A stretch of DNA of 64,000 bases, taken from NCBI GenBank assembly GCA_003254905.1, contig QANU01067059.1, positions 68,684 through 132,683 on the forward strand, read 5' to 3'. Position numbers and translations under genes: made by a program. Origin of the DNA: Nissolia schottii (Eukaryota > Streptophyta > Magnoliopsida > Fabales > Fabaceae). How positions within the stretch are numbered: position 1 is the stretch's first letter; the number at the start of each line of letters is the position of its first letter. The notes beneath the pieces were generated by a model. It made no database searches, was not told the origin of the DNA, and saw nothing but the letters and a program-made list of their open reading frames with translations. This document shows, one piece after another, positions 10,823 through 22,022 of the stretch.

Positions 10823-12776
10823 CGCAGCAGCTCAAAATCTCAAAGCACAGATAAAAACAAAGAAGAAAAAAAACGCGGAGCTACTGAATCTTATGGATGT
10901 TGGCTTCAAATTAGGGTTTGGAGGAGGAGGAGGAGGACGGGGACGACGACGAGAGAGAGAGAAGGAGGCAATTGCAGCAAGGGAATCGAGCTTGGGGGGA
11001 TCAACGGGAAACCCTAACCGTCATTGACATAGCATCGTGAACTCACTTTCTCTCTGTAGAACTTTCTCTCTCTAGCTTGTCACCTAATGTAATATTCTCT
11101 TCCTTCCGTGGGAAAGAGCGCGTGTTCCCCCGAGAGCTTGTTCGAACTAGCACAAGGGAGAGAAGTAGAAAGCAAAATACGCTTGTGGTGTGAAGCAGTT
11201 CGGAGTCCCCGAAATGCCACTGTGTTTTAGCTGAAATTACGAAGGCGCTGTCGAGGGCTTATAGTTATTACAGTCTTGCGGATAACTGTGTGATATTTAC
11301 GCACGCAATGTGACGTGTGGGCTCCGTTATAACTGAATAGTTAGATTTTTGGGGTAATAGGGTCCGAAGAGACTAGATTCCGTCTTCTTAGGACTTTCGC
11401 GTACGCGTTCATAGCCCGAATCAGCCCAGAGTATTTGGGTCGAATGGGCTCAATTTTAATTGAGTCCCATTTTAAAAAAACTTTAAAAAAGAAACTTGAT
11501 TTTAATTTATATTGAGTTCGAGTTTAGTTTTTGGTCACTCGATCAGCCACGACATTTAAAAATTTATTATAATGTACTTATTATTTTTTTGTTGTTTATA
11601 TTCCACTAAAATTATGAAAGTTTAAATGGGAATACTAATGTTATAAATTTTATTTCATTTTGTTGTAGTATTTGAAATTAATGAGTGTTTACTTAAGAAA
11701 TATAATGTTTAGTTTGTAATTTTTTAACTTTATTTTTTAATGGATGTTATTTTTTATTTTGAAAATTAAGATAGTTTTAACCCGTTTTTGGCCCGGTCCA
11801 AACCCGGGTTTTAACTCGGCCCAAAGATGATCGGGTCTATTGAATTTAGGATCAGGTCATGTTCCTCAAAATTGGTCTAATCTAAATATAGAGTCGAATT
11901 CGGGTAAAGGTCAACCTGGTCATGAACACCTTACTTTCGCCAATGGTAAAAATGTGGCAATTGGTAGAGGAAACAATGGCTATACACCTCACTTATGTTA
12001 GATCAATGTACGCTGCACTAATTTTAAAGAAAAATAATTGTTATTTAATTCTAAAATGAGTAAATAAAAACATATTTTTCGAATTATTAAGAACAAATAA
12101 TGGTACCAAAAACTGAAAAGACACGAATTAACCTTTTCTTTGAAAAAAAATGTATTTCATAGTTTCAATTCAATTGTATGGGTTTTATCTAACAAAATTT
12201 TCAAAGAAAGAACTTTCCAATCCGGTATAGATTTTTTAGGTGACTATAAACAAATTTCAATTCATAATTCAATATATCTTTACTGTTATAAACCATTTGA
12301 GCAACAATAATTAACTTTGATCACAATTGGTTTAGTGAATTTTACCATTCTCCTTAAGTTTTAATGAAATTATTTATTTTTCGTAAAAAATAAGTATTAT
12401 CTATTTTCTGACAAAATTACTCAATTTTTTAAGTTCACTAATATAAATTAGTGGTGTAAAATTGAATATGTTCAACAATATACCTGCTTGAGATTAAAAG
12501 TACTTTGAGTAAAAAATGAAATAGAAATATTAAAACTAACAATTTCTTCTTCTTTTTTGTAAACAACTAACAATTTTTGTTGTTGTTTAACAATCCATAC
12601 ATACTTTATTGACATCAAAGATAGGACACAAGAACACTATAGTTAGAATGCCGAAGTTTTTGCACTCCAATCAATCATGTGATGCAAAAATTACAATTGA
12701 AGTTACAATGTTGAAAGTTGTAAAAAAATAAGACAAAGTTATTAAAATGTAAAGAAATTTCATAAATAACTAGAAA

Positions 12777-12777
<1 letters not shown>

Positions 12778-12843
<66 letters not shown>
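12778..12843. repeat. (ATT)n microsatellite
   Basis: About 22 uninterrupted ATT units, followed by a short AT tract. Confidence 0.95.
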
Positions 12844-12852
<9 letters not shown>

Positions 12853-13226
12853 TTATTGGAAGGAAAGGTCTATGAGTGTTGGACGTGTAAGTATAGAGAA
12901 AAAAAAGCCTACATTGATTAATGATGGCGTGTATATAAATTGGAAGACTTATAGACTTGTTACCTTAAGGTTTTGGATCAAGATGTGGCATCTAGTTCGT
13001 TTGTGTGATTTCTCACTTAGCCTGTTAAGTGTTGATCTTCTCGGATTTATATATTGTTAGGTTTTATTTATTTCATTTTATTCAATAAATTAAAATTTTT
13101 AGAAGTAAAAAAATTAACAGAATATTTACAAAATTTTTTAAGATTGAAACGAAATAACGAAATTTATGAATATTAATGATATTTTTATCAATATTAGTGA
13201 CTTATAATTTAGACATTGACAAATGC

Positions 13227-13227
<1 letters not shown>

Positions 13228-13270
<43 letters not shown>
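13228..13270. repeat. (AT)n microsatellite
   Basis: About 21 uninterrupted AT units. A second, shorter AT tract lies at about 13390-13411. Confidence 0.95.
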
Positions 13271-13272
<2 letters not shown>

Positions 13273-13711
13273 ACACTCTTCCATTTGTTTGGTTTATTTA
13301 ATTAATTGATTAATTTGGCTTAATGTTGGGTTAATGAAAAAATGACACATTAGAGCTAAATAATGTTATTATATCAACTTTAATTAATTAATATATATAT
13401 ATATATATATAATATACTGCTTTATTAACTTTAAATGATGTGAAAGTCTATAAATCTGCGTTACCATGTTTGACTTTTGACTTACACTAACCTAACATTT
13501 GTCTTATCAATAAACTAGCATAAATAGAAACATAAAGACATTGTGTTAAAAATATCTACGCACCTAAAACTTTGTTCGAGGTTGGATGTGGTCGATATCA
13601 TTCAGACGCAACAAATTTGCACCTTTCATTACGCTACGAGCCAAAATATCAACCCCACAAGATTTCTAGAGAGAAAAAGTGATTTTTTAAAGAGAGATAG
13701 ATTTAGAATTG

Positions 13712-13908
13712 TGAAGGAGCCGGTTTAACCGACTCCTTTATATAGAACTCCCAAAGGAGTCGATTTAAATAGACTCCTTTAGAAGGAACTGATTTGAATC
13801 GACTCTTGTTTTTAAAAACACAATTTAAAATTTTTTTATTACAGGAATTAATTTGAATCGGCTCCTATTAAAAAAAAAATGAGTCGATTTGAATTAACTC
13901 CCTTTATA
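13712..13908. repeat. Array of five imperfect GAGTCGATTT palindromes
   Basis: Five ~24-bp imperfect palindromes follow each other. Their cores are GGAGCCGGTTTAACCGACTCC, GGAGTCGATTTAAATAGACTCC, GGAACTGATTTGAATCGACTC, GGAATTAATTTGAATCGGCTCC and GAGTCGATTTGAATTAACTCC (about 13717, 13756, 13785, 13845, 13880). The shared consensus is GGAGTCGATTTGAATCGACTCC-like. No known element end is recognised here. Confidence 0.75.
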
Positions 13909-14630
13909 GGAAAATTGGTTTATTTTAGAAACAACTTTTAAATTGGTTTGTTTGAGGAATGAGGTATTTTTGATGTTTTATTTCTAGAATTTTTTCAAAA
14001 ATTGAATCATGGGAGAAGTTATCATACATGATTCAAATGGGATGGACATTAAAGAGACCATGAAATTTAAAATAATTATATGTATGAATCTCAAAAAAAG
14101 ATTTAATGAAATTTAAAGAGACCAAAATTGATTATTTTTTGTATTCTCTTTATATAATATAATATTATAGATATAATATACTCCTTGCATAGCACGGGTT
14201 AAAACGCTAGTTACTTATTCTATTAATAATAAATAAGTTTATCAATATTTGGAAAGACAATCAAGAATTAATATTAATATAAGACTAATTGATTTTTTTG
14301 GGTAAAAGATAAGACTAATTAGTATAATGTAGAAGACTATTTTAGAAAAATTAAGTAAAAATATGTTAAACACAAATGTAAATGATAATAAAAAACAGAT
14401 ATGGTTAAAAACAGAAAACGTGAATGAGTAAATTCTGGATGTGGATTGGCGAATTTCACCTAAAGAGGCTATTATTAGCTTAACCATCTTGATCTGTTGG
14501 CATTTAATTACAAACCAGATAATATCAACTACTTAAATTTCTAAACAAAGTAATAAGTTCGGATAGAGATTAATTGTTGATGACAAAATATTGTTACTCA
14601 TATTAAAAAGATTCGTGGTTCAATTTTTCC

Positions 14631-14638
14631 TATATAAA
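14631..14638 (+). promoter_or_regulatory. TATA box of the GH5 gene
   Basis: TATATAAA lies 69 bases upstream of the preferred ATG at 14707. Transcription would start at about 14660-14670, downstream of the earlier in-frame ATG at 14644, which supports 14707 as the start. Confidence 0.7.
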
Positions 14639-14706
14639 CACCTTTGTGCATACTTTTGCAACATAAACTCAAAAAATCTCTTTATCATCACAAGTCTCAA
14701 AGAAAA

Positions 14707-17181
14707 ATGTTGCCAAAATCCATCTTTGTTAGTCTTCTCCTTGTTTCAACATTTGCTAAGTTGGCATCATATTCTAATGCCTACCCCCTCTCAACACAAA
14801 AGAGATGGATCATAGATGATTCCACTGGCCAACGCATCAAGCTCGTATGCGCTAACTGGGCTGGCCATCTTCGGCCGCAGATGCCGGAGGGTCTCGATCG
14901 ACAGCCCTTGAAAGACCTTGTTGGTCAATTTGTGAAACACAAGTTCAATTGTGTTAGGCTCACATATGCAATTTACACGTGGACAAGGTATAACGACGAC
15001 ATTGTAAATGACACCCTCAATGCAATGGATGTACCTGAGGTTGTGAAAGGCATAGCTAAGAACAATCCTTCAGTGCTAAAGATGAATCACATTCAGGTAT
15101 TTGATGCAGTGGTTCATGAGCTTGGCGCTCAGAATTTGAAGGTGTTGTTTGATAACCATGTCAGTATGCCGGAGTGGTGTTGTGATGATAATGATGAGAA
15201 TGGATTCTTCCATGATAGACACTTTGATCCTCAAGAGTGGGTTCATGGCCTTACCTTGGCAGCCAAGCACTTTGCTGGGAATTCAGCTGTATGCATTATT
15301 ACATCTATTAATTAATATATATATATATATATATATATAATTTCATTTGAATCCACTTTTTCATAATGATATATAAATTATTGGGAGGGTGAATATTCTT
15401 GCAACAGTAATGTTGCTGCTTTGTGACCTTCAAAGTCACAAATTCAAATATTGAAAACAGTCTCTCTGCTTGCGAACTAAGGTTACATGCATTTACCCTC
15501 GTTATACCCCTTTAATTGGGAGTACACAGGCTGTCCTTTATATATAAATTATTTGGGAAGTTAAGTTATATAATTAGTGAAAGTAGTAAGATGAAGTAAT
15601 AGATTCCTATACCTTTCGCCCCATTGACCAAGAACTTAACTGAAACCCGATCAAAAGATATATTTATATATCACGTGTCTAAAATGATATTTGTAATTTG
15701 GGTCAAAAAATATTCATGCTTTTTAACCCCCTTCTTTTGCTAACAGGTTGTGGCAATGAGCTTAAGGAATGAATTACACGGCCCACGCCAAAATGAAGGT
15801 GATTGGCACAAATACATGGCCCAAGGAGCAACAGCCATTCATGGGGTAAACCCAAATGTTCTTGTGGTTGTCTCAGGTTTGAACTATGACACTGAGTTCC
15901 AATTTTTGAGGAGGAGGCCATTTAAGGTAGACTTGGGCAAGAAACTGGTCTATGAGATACATTTGTACTCGTGGTCTGGAATTGGGACACTCAAGTTGAA
16001 AGATATTTGGTCAAAGCAACCATTGAATAGAATATGTGCCAATAGCGTTAAGGGTTTGGACTACAGAGCTGGTTTCCTCACCACTGGTGAGAATGCAGCT
16101 CCTTTGATTTTCACAGAGTTTGGCTTTGACCAGACAGGTTCCTCAGCTGAGGACAACAAGTTCTTGACATGCCTTCAAACGTATCTAGCTGGGATGGACT
16201 TGGATTGGGGTTTGTGGGCATTCCAAGGTTCTTATTATATTAAGAAAGATCAAGTTCAAGTTGAAGAGAAATTTGGTGTCATGGATCCCACCTGGAAACA
16301 ACTTAGATACCCCAATTTTACAAATAAGTTCCAACTTCTACAAATGAAAAATCAAGGTAAAGTGTTTTTGAGTTATTAAGTGCTTCTTTGGTTTACCATA
16401 TGATAAGTGTAAAAATATTTTTTATGGAAGTAAAAGAAAACACAACTTTTTATAAAAGTGTTTCGAGAATCTAAATCTCTTTTAGTTTGACAAAAGTTGA
16501 GTAAACCCGTATTTTATTTTTTAGGGTTTGTAGTGTTAGCCATTTCAGTTTTCATGGTATGAAAATTATTCATGTGGATTCATAACCTAATTCAAACTAA
16601 TATGACCAGCGCTGCCAATCCCATTGACGAAAGTGAAGGTTTACTCTCAAAAGTTAAAACAAACGAATCTTAAACCAATTTAATATTTTGAAAACATGTA
16701 GGTGGCAATGCTTCATATATCAAGATCCACTTGCGTCTAACTTAGCTAGTGTTTCCTTCATGCAGATCCTTCTTCCAAAGTCTATGATGCTTCCATCATG
16801 TACTACCCTCTAACTGGTCAATGTGCACAAGTGACCAACAAGAATGAACTTGAAGTTGGTAGTTGTGAGAAGCAAAACAAATGGATCCACAATATTAATG
16901 GTTCTCAAATAGTTTTGAGTGGCACCAAGAAGTGCTTAACCGCGGCTGGTGAAGGGCTTCCAGTGACCATTTCCAATGATTGCCAAAATTCTTGGAAACC
17001 AGTGTCACTTTCTAAGCTGCACTTGGCTACAAGGGGAAAAGATGGAAAACCACTTTGCTTGCAGAAGAATTCAAACTCTTCTAGCATTGTCACCTCAAAA
17101 TGTATATGCATAAGAGATGATTCTCTGTGTCTTGATGATCCTACAAGTCAGTGGTTCCAACTTGTTCTCACCAACGTCTAG
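14707..17181 (+). CDS. Secreted glycoside hydrolase family 5 (cellulase-type) with C-terminal ricin-B-like domain
   Basis: Exons 14707-15288, 15747-16356 and 16766-17181 give 535 residues, in frame with GT-AG introns. Residues 1 to about 23 (MLPKSIFVSLLLVSTFAKLA) form a signal peptide, so the product enters the secretory pathway and probably the apoplast. The GH5 barrel spans about 25-390. The acid/base Glu is in SLRNELHG (E203), a conserved His in YEIHLYSW (about H266), and the nucleophile Glu in LIFTEFGFDQTG (E318). All are intact, so activity is expected. The C-terminal ~125 residues (YYPLTGQCAQ...DPTSQWFQL) are a cysteine-rich beta-trefoil-like, ricin-B-type carbohydrate-binding module, usual for this plant GH5 group. 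The substrate is not known from sequence; a beta-glycan or glycoside is inferred. Intron 1 holds an Au-like SINE. Confidence 0.92.
15387..15539 (+). mobile_element. Au-like SINE in GH5 intron 1
   Basis: Contains GCAACAGTAATGTTGCTGCT, TGTGACCTTCAAAGTCAC, a decayed B box (CAAATTCAAATATT), GAAAACAGTCTCTCTGCTTG, AAGGTTACATGCATTTACCC and CACAGGCTGTCCTTT, in the order of the Au SINE family. The flanks ATATAAATTATTGGGA (15371-15386) and ATATAAATTATTTGGGA (from 15542) form a target-site duplication with one indel. Same orientation as the host gene. Confidence 0.75.
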
Positions 17182-17284
17182 TTCAGGGATCAATGGGATT
17201 ATGATTAATGTTTATATAATCTTGTGTCATGATAAAATGCGGGAAATATATAGTTGAAATGGAAGCAAATGACTCAAATTCCTT

Positions 17285-17671
17285 GTACTTGAAATTCCTT
17301 GTGCACTAGCAACATGAGCAAGCATCACCTTGCCATTAGCGTCACCAATGCAATATAAATGAGGGATCTATCATTCCACATCCTATGTCAATACCAATAG
17401 GTTCGAGCAAGGGGAAATACTACATGCATGGAAATCTGCAACTAATCAGGTTTCCATTCGCATCAATTACTCATATTCGCCCATCCATAGGAACAAAACC
17501 ACATTGTGTTACAGCATCAATCTACAGGAACAAGAAAAATATATTCAATCACTTCCTCTAGGGAAAACCTTTTACCCTATAACATTTCTATTAGAAAGGC
17601 ATACATTCTCCAAACCAAGGCCTTGTGTGAACCAAGTCCTTCCAGTTGCTATTAATTAGTGCAGCATCAAC
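17285..17671 (-). pseudogene. Plastidial-type dihydrolipoyl dehydrogenase fragment
   Basis: Read on the minus strand, fragments in shifted frames spell a C-terminal-half stretch of E3 dihydrolipoyl dehydrogenase. These are DAALI-IATGRTWFTQGLGLENV (about 17605-17671), VTQCGFVPMDGRI-stop-VIDANGN (about 17445-17515) and [20 protein letters not shown] followed by AQGIS (about 17290-17355). Frameshifts, a stop and inserted bases break it. The blocks are separated by intron-like sequence ending TTCCTGTAG, so it looks like a degraded genomic duplicate rather than a processed copy. No intact copy lies in the window. It starts about 100 bases beyond the GH5 stop codon, so it may overlap the GH5 3' UTR in antisense. 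Confidence 0.75.
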
Positions 17672-18239
17672 CTATACAAAAGCTAAATCAACAGCTTGTA
17701 AGTTTGTAATAAAATCAGTAATTAAATATACAATTTAAAACATATACAAAAAGAGGTGATCTTTAATTGAGATTTTCAGATAATTATTCTGCATTTGTAA
17801 ATCCTATTCCTATTATACAACAAATGTTCAATGGTTTCAGCCCATAGTATTAGGTTTAATTGATATACAAAAACCACTAGCCTCTGAAGCAAAGTAGCAC
17901 AATTGAGAATTTATAAAGCAGGATGAAAAAAGCATAACCTAGTTATGCATTAGTGATAGTATAACCGTATTTGTTGTAGTTGAAGAAGTAACTTCTAGGA
18001 TTAAGAATTTTTTACTCACTTTGAGAGCAAATCACGCCTCTTGCTCTGACCATTCATATTTTTTCATGTTAGCATTGTGAGTCCCACCTATTACGATAGA
18101 ACTACTCTGTGGATAGGAACGATTTTTATTTTTAAAGACAAGAAAACTGAGTCACGATTGTCAATTTCGAAGGCTGTGTAGCTACTGCACTCTTTCAAAA
18201 ATGCTACGGTGTCAAAACAGAGAACTAACCCTCCTCAGC

Positions 18240-18780
18240 ATCAATAAGAAACTTCCACAACCCATTGGAAATCACCATCAATGGGGACCATCAAGGTGAA
18301 TGTGGTTGTTGGGGACCTTTCAACGTGGGGTGTAGGAGCAATTTTGAGAAATGGCCTCAAGGAAGTTTTGGCCGCAGTTGATGCAAACACAAGAATGAAA
18401 GATTAGGGGAATGAGACTGAAATTAGTCATGGGCTTGTCTCTTTAATTATGCCTCTTCCATCTTATAGCTGATGAGTCTGATAATCAGGACCTTATTAAG
18501 AGTATTAGTCATGGGACAAATTTTTGTTCTAAGTGTTGGTCTAATTGTTGAGGGTTGTAGAATTCTTGGACAAAGTCTTTTGTTCCATGCTTTATCTCAT
18601 ATGAAGCGTAATGGCAATAAGGTTGTTGATAGTTTGGCCAAATTAGCTTGTTCTATTGATGATTCTATTTGGATAGAGGAGTTGTCTAACATTGTAGCCC
18701 CTCTAATCCTGTCTAATTGTAATCTTTTACCTTATCATCAATAGTACTTGCAACCGTTATCCATAAAAAAAAAAAAAAAA
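18240..18780 (+). mobile_element. LINE-type RNase H (RVT_3) fragment with A tail
   Basis: The frame from 18266 reads WKSPSMGTIKVNVVVGDLST and GVGAILRNGLKEVLAAVDAN, the start of the RNase H domain common at the 3' end of plant LINEs. After a stop and frameshift, 18472-18744 gives ALSHMKRNGNKVVDSLAKLA, the end of the same domain. A run of about 18 A at 18765-18782 follows a stop codon. It is a truncated, decayed retroelement or a retrocopied RVT_3 gene. Confidence 0.75.
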
Positions 18781-18947
18781 AATTGGTACTAATATTTTCT
18801 CTAGAGTTTTTATGTAATAAATGTATTAACAATTTTACATTCTATTTTTAATTATATACTCTATCAATTTCAATTTATAACCATCTTTTTTTTTTTTTAC
18901 AATTTAGGGTTTTAAAATATGTGTTCAATTCATATTTCAGGGCAATA

Positions 18948-19252
18948 CTCCTTCTTTTCCCAATTATATGTCACTTTGGTTAAGGGCACAAGTACTAATT
19001 ATGAAACCTAAATTTAAGAGTGATTTAATGACTAATTTGATTACACTACCCTTATTTATATAAACTTGGACAATGAAGTGCTCCATGATAAAGAGATAGA
19101 GAGTATGGTAAAGTTACTATTTTTAAGACTTTAATATATTAAGTATATAATTGAAAACTTCGCAATAATATTTACTTACAAATTTGAGAATGACAGATAA
19201 TTTGGATAAAAAAAAATTGGGCAAAGTGACAAATAATAAGGAACAGATAAAG
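18948..19252. mobile_element. Stowaway-like MITE, copy A
   Basis: Starts CTCCTTCTTTTCCCAATTAT after TA, with ATGTCACTTTGG near the left end. The right end carries the inverted counterpart CAAAGTGACAAATAATAAGGA and then GATAAAG before TA. About 305 bp. Confidence 0.65.
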
Positions 19253-19555
19253 TATTAGTTTCTTTTTTTCTCAATTATGCTCTATGAATTAATGACCATT
19301 TGTAAGTCTAAGAAAGCGAATATTTCACAATTAAATTCATTAATGGAGATAATTTTGTCAATTCAAATAATTTTGTACTTCTACTTATGAATGTACTAAA
19401 GAAAGAAGTGAACGTCACAATTATTATAGAACAAATGTAATATTTCTAAAAACATTTTTTCCTTAATTTATGTACTTGTCCTTACAAAAAAAAAAGTGTA
19501 TTTGTCTAAAAGTGGAAAATTAAATTTAAACAAAGAGCTTAATTAATACATAATA

Positions 19556-19810
19556 CTCTTCCCATCCCAAATTATGTGTCACTTTGGCTAAATGTACGGC
19601 GAGTATTAAGAAGTCTAAAATTAAGAGTAGTTTAACAAGTAACTTTACTAAATTACCCTTTATTTAATTTTACAAGCATAACACTACTTATCATTCTCTA
19701 AGAAAATAAATTAGGGGCATAATTGAAAGTTAGCAGCAATAAATGTTATTTAGAAAAGTGAGAGTGACAAATAATCTGGGACCAAAAAATTTTGCGAAAG
19801 TGACATATAG
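19556..19810. mobile_element. Stowaway-like MITE, copy B
   Basis: CTCTTCCCATCCCAAATTAT with TGTGTCACTTTGGCTAAATG on the left pairs with GCGAAAGTGACATATAG on the right. Internally it resembles copy A (AAATTAAGAGTAGTTTAACA versus AAATTTAAGAGTGATTTAAT), so this is a diverged relative 0.6 kb away. Confidence 0.6.
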
Positions 19811-20339
19811 TTTAACACATATTATCATCATCTATAGGGTATGAATCATCTAAATTAGATTTTTGTCATGTGTTGTTAAGTATAATCTTTCACCATTAAT
19901 TTATTTGTTACTTATGTCATGTATGGAGTCCACCTCATTATGTAATGGTAAGAGATCACACTTGACAACATATGATAAAAAATCGGGATTCATTTCCTTA
20001 ACTATATATTTGTTTTTTTTAATCTGAATCATTAATTATATTTTTAAATTAACAAGTAATGAGTATAATTAATAGAGTAATGTTATTTGAACGTCATGTC
20101 TACACAAACACCCTAGAACCACCGAATCATAATGAAAAAAAAAAAATACAAAATTGATGTATTTGTTATAATGAATAACAAACTCTAAGGTGGACGGTAT
20201 CCACACTTGCACAATTGGTATCAATAATTGTTAAGAAATGTATCAACAATATTATTATTTAGTACTAAACACATTCTTTCTCCATCAAGTCAGAATATCT
20301 CCTTTGCTCTCACTTTCTCACTCCTGTGTGAAGCTCACT

Positions 20340-20480
20340 TGCCATGTAGATATCAAAAATAGGTATCAACATGATAAAAATAAACATCAACATAATAGAA
20401 ATAGATATCAACATAATTAAAATAGGTATCGACATATTATATAGGTATTAACCTTTATAAAAAAATGTATCAATATATTA
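20340..20480. repeat. Degenerate tandem repeat around GGTATCAACAT
   Basis: Five to six units of about 22 bases of the form AGGTATCAACATAATAAAAAT follow each other with drift. The flanks 19811-20339 and 20481-21780 show only AT-rich sequence, with an ACACGTGTTC-type repeat at about 20870-21250 and no gene. Confidence 0.6.
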
Positions 20481-21784
20481 TGACCGTACTTTTTTTTAAA
20501 AAAAAAATGTTGATTCTTTTGTTATAAGCGTTTATACCTTTATAATATGTTAATATTTTTAAAAGTTTTGATAATTCTTTGATAACATGCAATTTCTAAT
20601 ACTATAAGTTGTAATTGCTCACCATGTAAACCGCCAAACTATTTCGACATGAAGAGCAATTTTTTTTTTTATTTCCAATTTTACAAAAGTGAAAAAAAAA
20701 AACATTTACAATCTCCATGTTCAACACTAGTTAATATTATACTTATAATAATGATATGAAGTACTACTAGTAGTAAATAGAAAATAACACTCCACACATG
20801 CATCTCGTAGTCTAGGAAGGACAAACACTTCATAAGACTGTTGTGTTTAACACATCACGGATACTAATACATGAAGACATCCATCCGACACACGTGTTCA
20901 AAAGTGTCAAAATAAAAGAATTTATAATTAGTTGTATCCAAGTTATATCTGAACATTTTTTGAGTTGTGTCTATGCTGTGTGTGATAAAAAATATTTTAA
21001 ATATTAAATAATTTTATAATAATATAAACTCTTAGAAAGTTAACAAGTATTGACACATGAAAATATCTTGAATGTTCCATATATTTTAAAAGGGATTTAA
21101 AAAATATTAAAAATTAGTAGTTTGATATTAATAAAAGTATTAAGATATTATTATAAATATTTAATTTTATATTTACATATGTCATGTAAGTGTCCTATAA
21201 AATTTTAAAATTAGTATGTTGTGATATCGCGTGTCATATTATGTCTTGTGTATGTGTTTCTTAGCTCATAGTACTTTGATAGTCATGTTAGGGTGTTCGT
21301 TAGTGTTCATTTTTCCTGTCTGAATTGGATTGCCGGTGCATCGTATTCTCTCCTCCTCTCTCCCATGACCTTTTGTTGTATATTATTTATATTTCTGGAA
21401 ACCTTTAGATCTTCAGTGTCTGCATTTTAGATTATGGAATTATATTGTACGAGAGTTATGTTATATCAAATCATTTTATAAAAAAAATTATGTCAACTCA
21501 TACTTCATTTATTATTAGATAAAATTTAAATGAGGTATGAGTTTCATTGAAATTACATTTAATAATAGATGAAGTGTTAATATGCACAATATGTTATATA
21601 AAATGAGTACACATAACATTTCTTATTATACATACAGTTTCGTATGATTCATTCTTATTATTAATGATTTAATATAATATAAATTGAAAACAAAAAAGGT
21701 TAAATCCAATGATAAACATGAAACAAACTAAAAGCAAGAAACGAAAACATGAAATTCCATACCAAATTCACTTAGAACTGTATA

Positions 21785-22022
21785 TGACTATAGAGTTTCC
21801 TGGTTGATGCCCACGACAAAGACAGGTTCGCCGAATAGAAGCAGGAGCTCAGAGCTCGACGCATTGTTTTCAGATGAAGCCTCAGCAAATGTTCCATTAA
21901 TTTCTTTTGCTAGGCATCTTGTATGCAGCTTCCGAGGACGATGTGTTGAAGTGTTCATGTGCAACATTGTTCGCAAGATAGGATATGGCTATGGCTTCAA
22001 GTGGCTCTCCCAATACATCTAG
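21785..22022 (+). pseudogene. SAR1 GTPase pseudogene fragment
   Basis: Matches only the last exon of SAR1. It reads [21 protein letters not shown], then after a 5-base frameshift [15 protein letters not shown], a damaged LYAASEDD stretch, then [20 protein letters not shown] and SQYI followed by a stop. About 23 codons between the ELRY and LEVFM regions are deleted. The intact SAR1 gene starts 5 kb downstream on the same strand. The fragment reads SDE...ANVP where the local gene has ADE...AKVP, so it may derive from another SAR1 paralogue. It lies within one exon, so whether it was processed cannot be told. Confidence 0.85.

Larger units (their letters stand above)
10823..14630. other. Intergenic region between PP4R3 and the GH5 gene
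   Basis: The first ~220 bases hold the likely PP4R3 5' UTR and core promoter (CT/GA-rich). Beyond that the sequence is AT-rich. About 11770-11930 has a CCCGG/GGTCCAAACCCGG-rich stretch like degenerate hAT-type elements, without confident ends. Three simple repeats and a palindrome array are listed separately. Small open frames at 12872-13060, 13543-13728 and 14242-14487 show no recognisable domains and are probably chance. Confidence 0.6.

Noticed and set aside
12850..13060. Open frame 12872-13060 that looked like part of an LTR retroelement leader
   Set aside because: Phrases such as TATATAAATTGGAAGACTTA are only vaguely LTR-like; no ends, primer-binding site or partner found.
14644..14706. 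Earlier in-frame ATG of the GH5 gene
   Set aside because: It is only about 6 bases after the TATA box, so probably upstream of the transcription start; the 14707 ATG gives a proper signal peptide.
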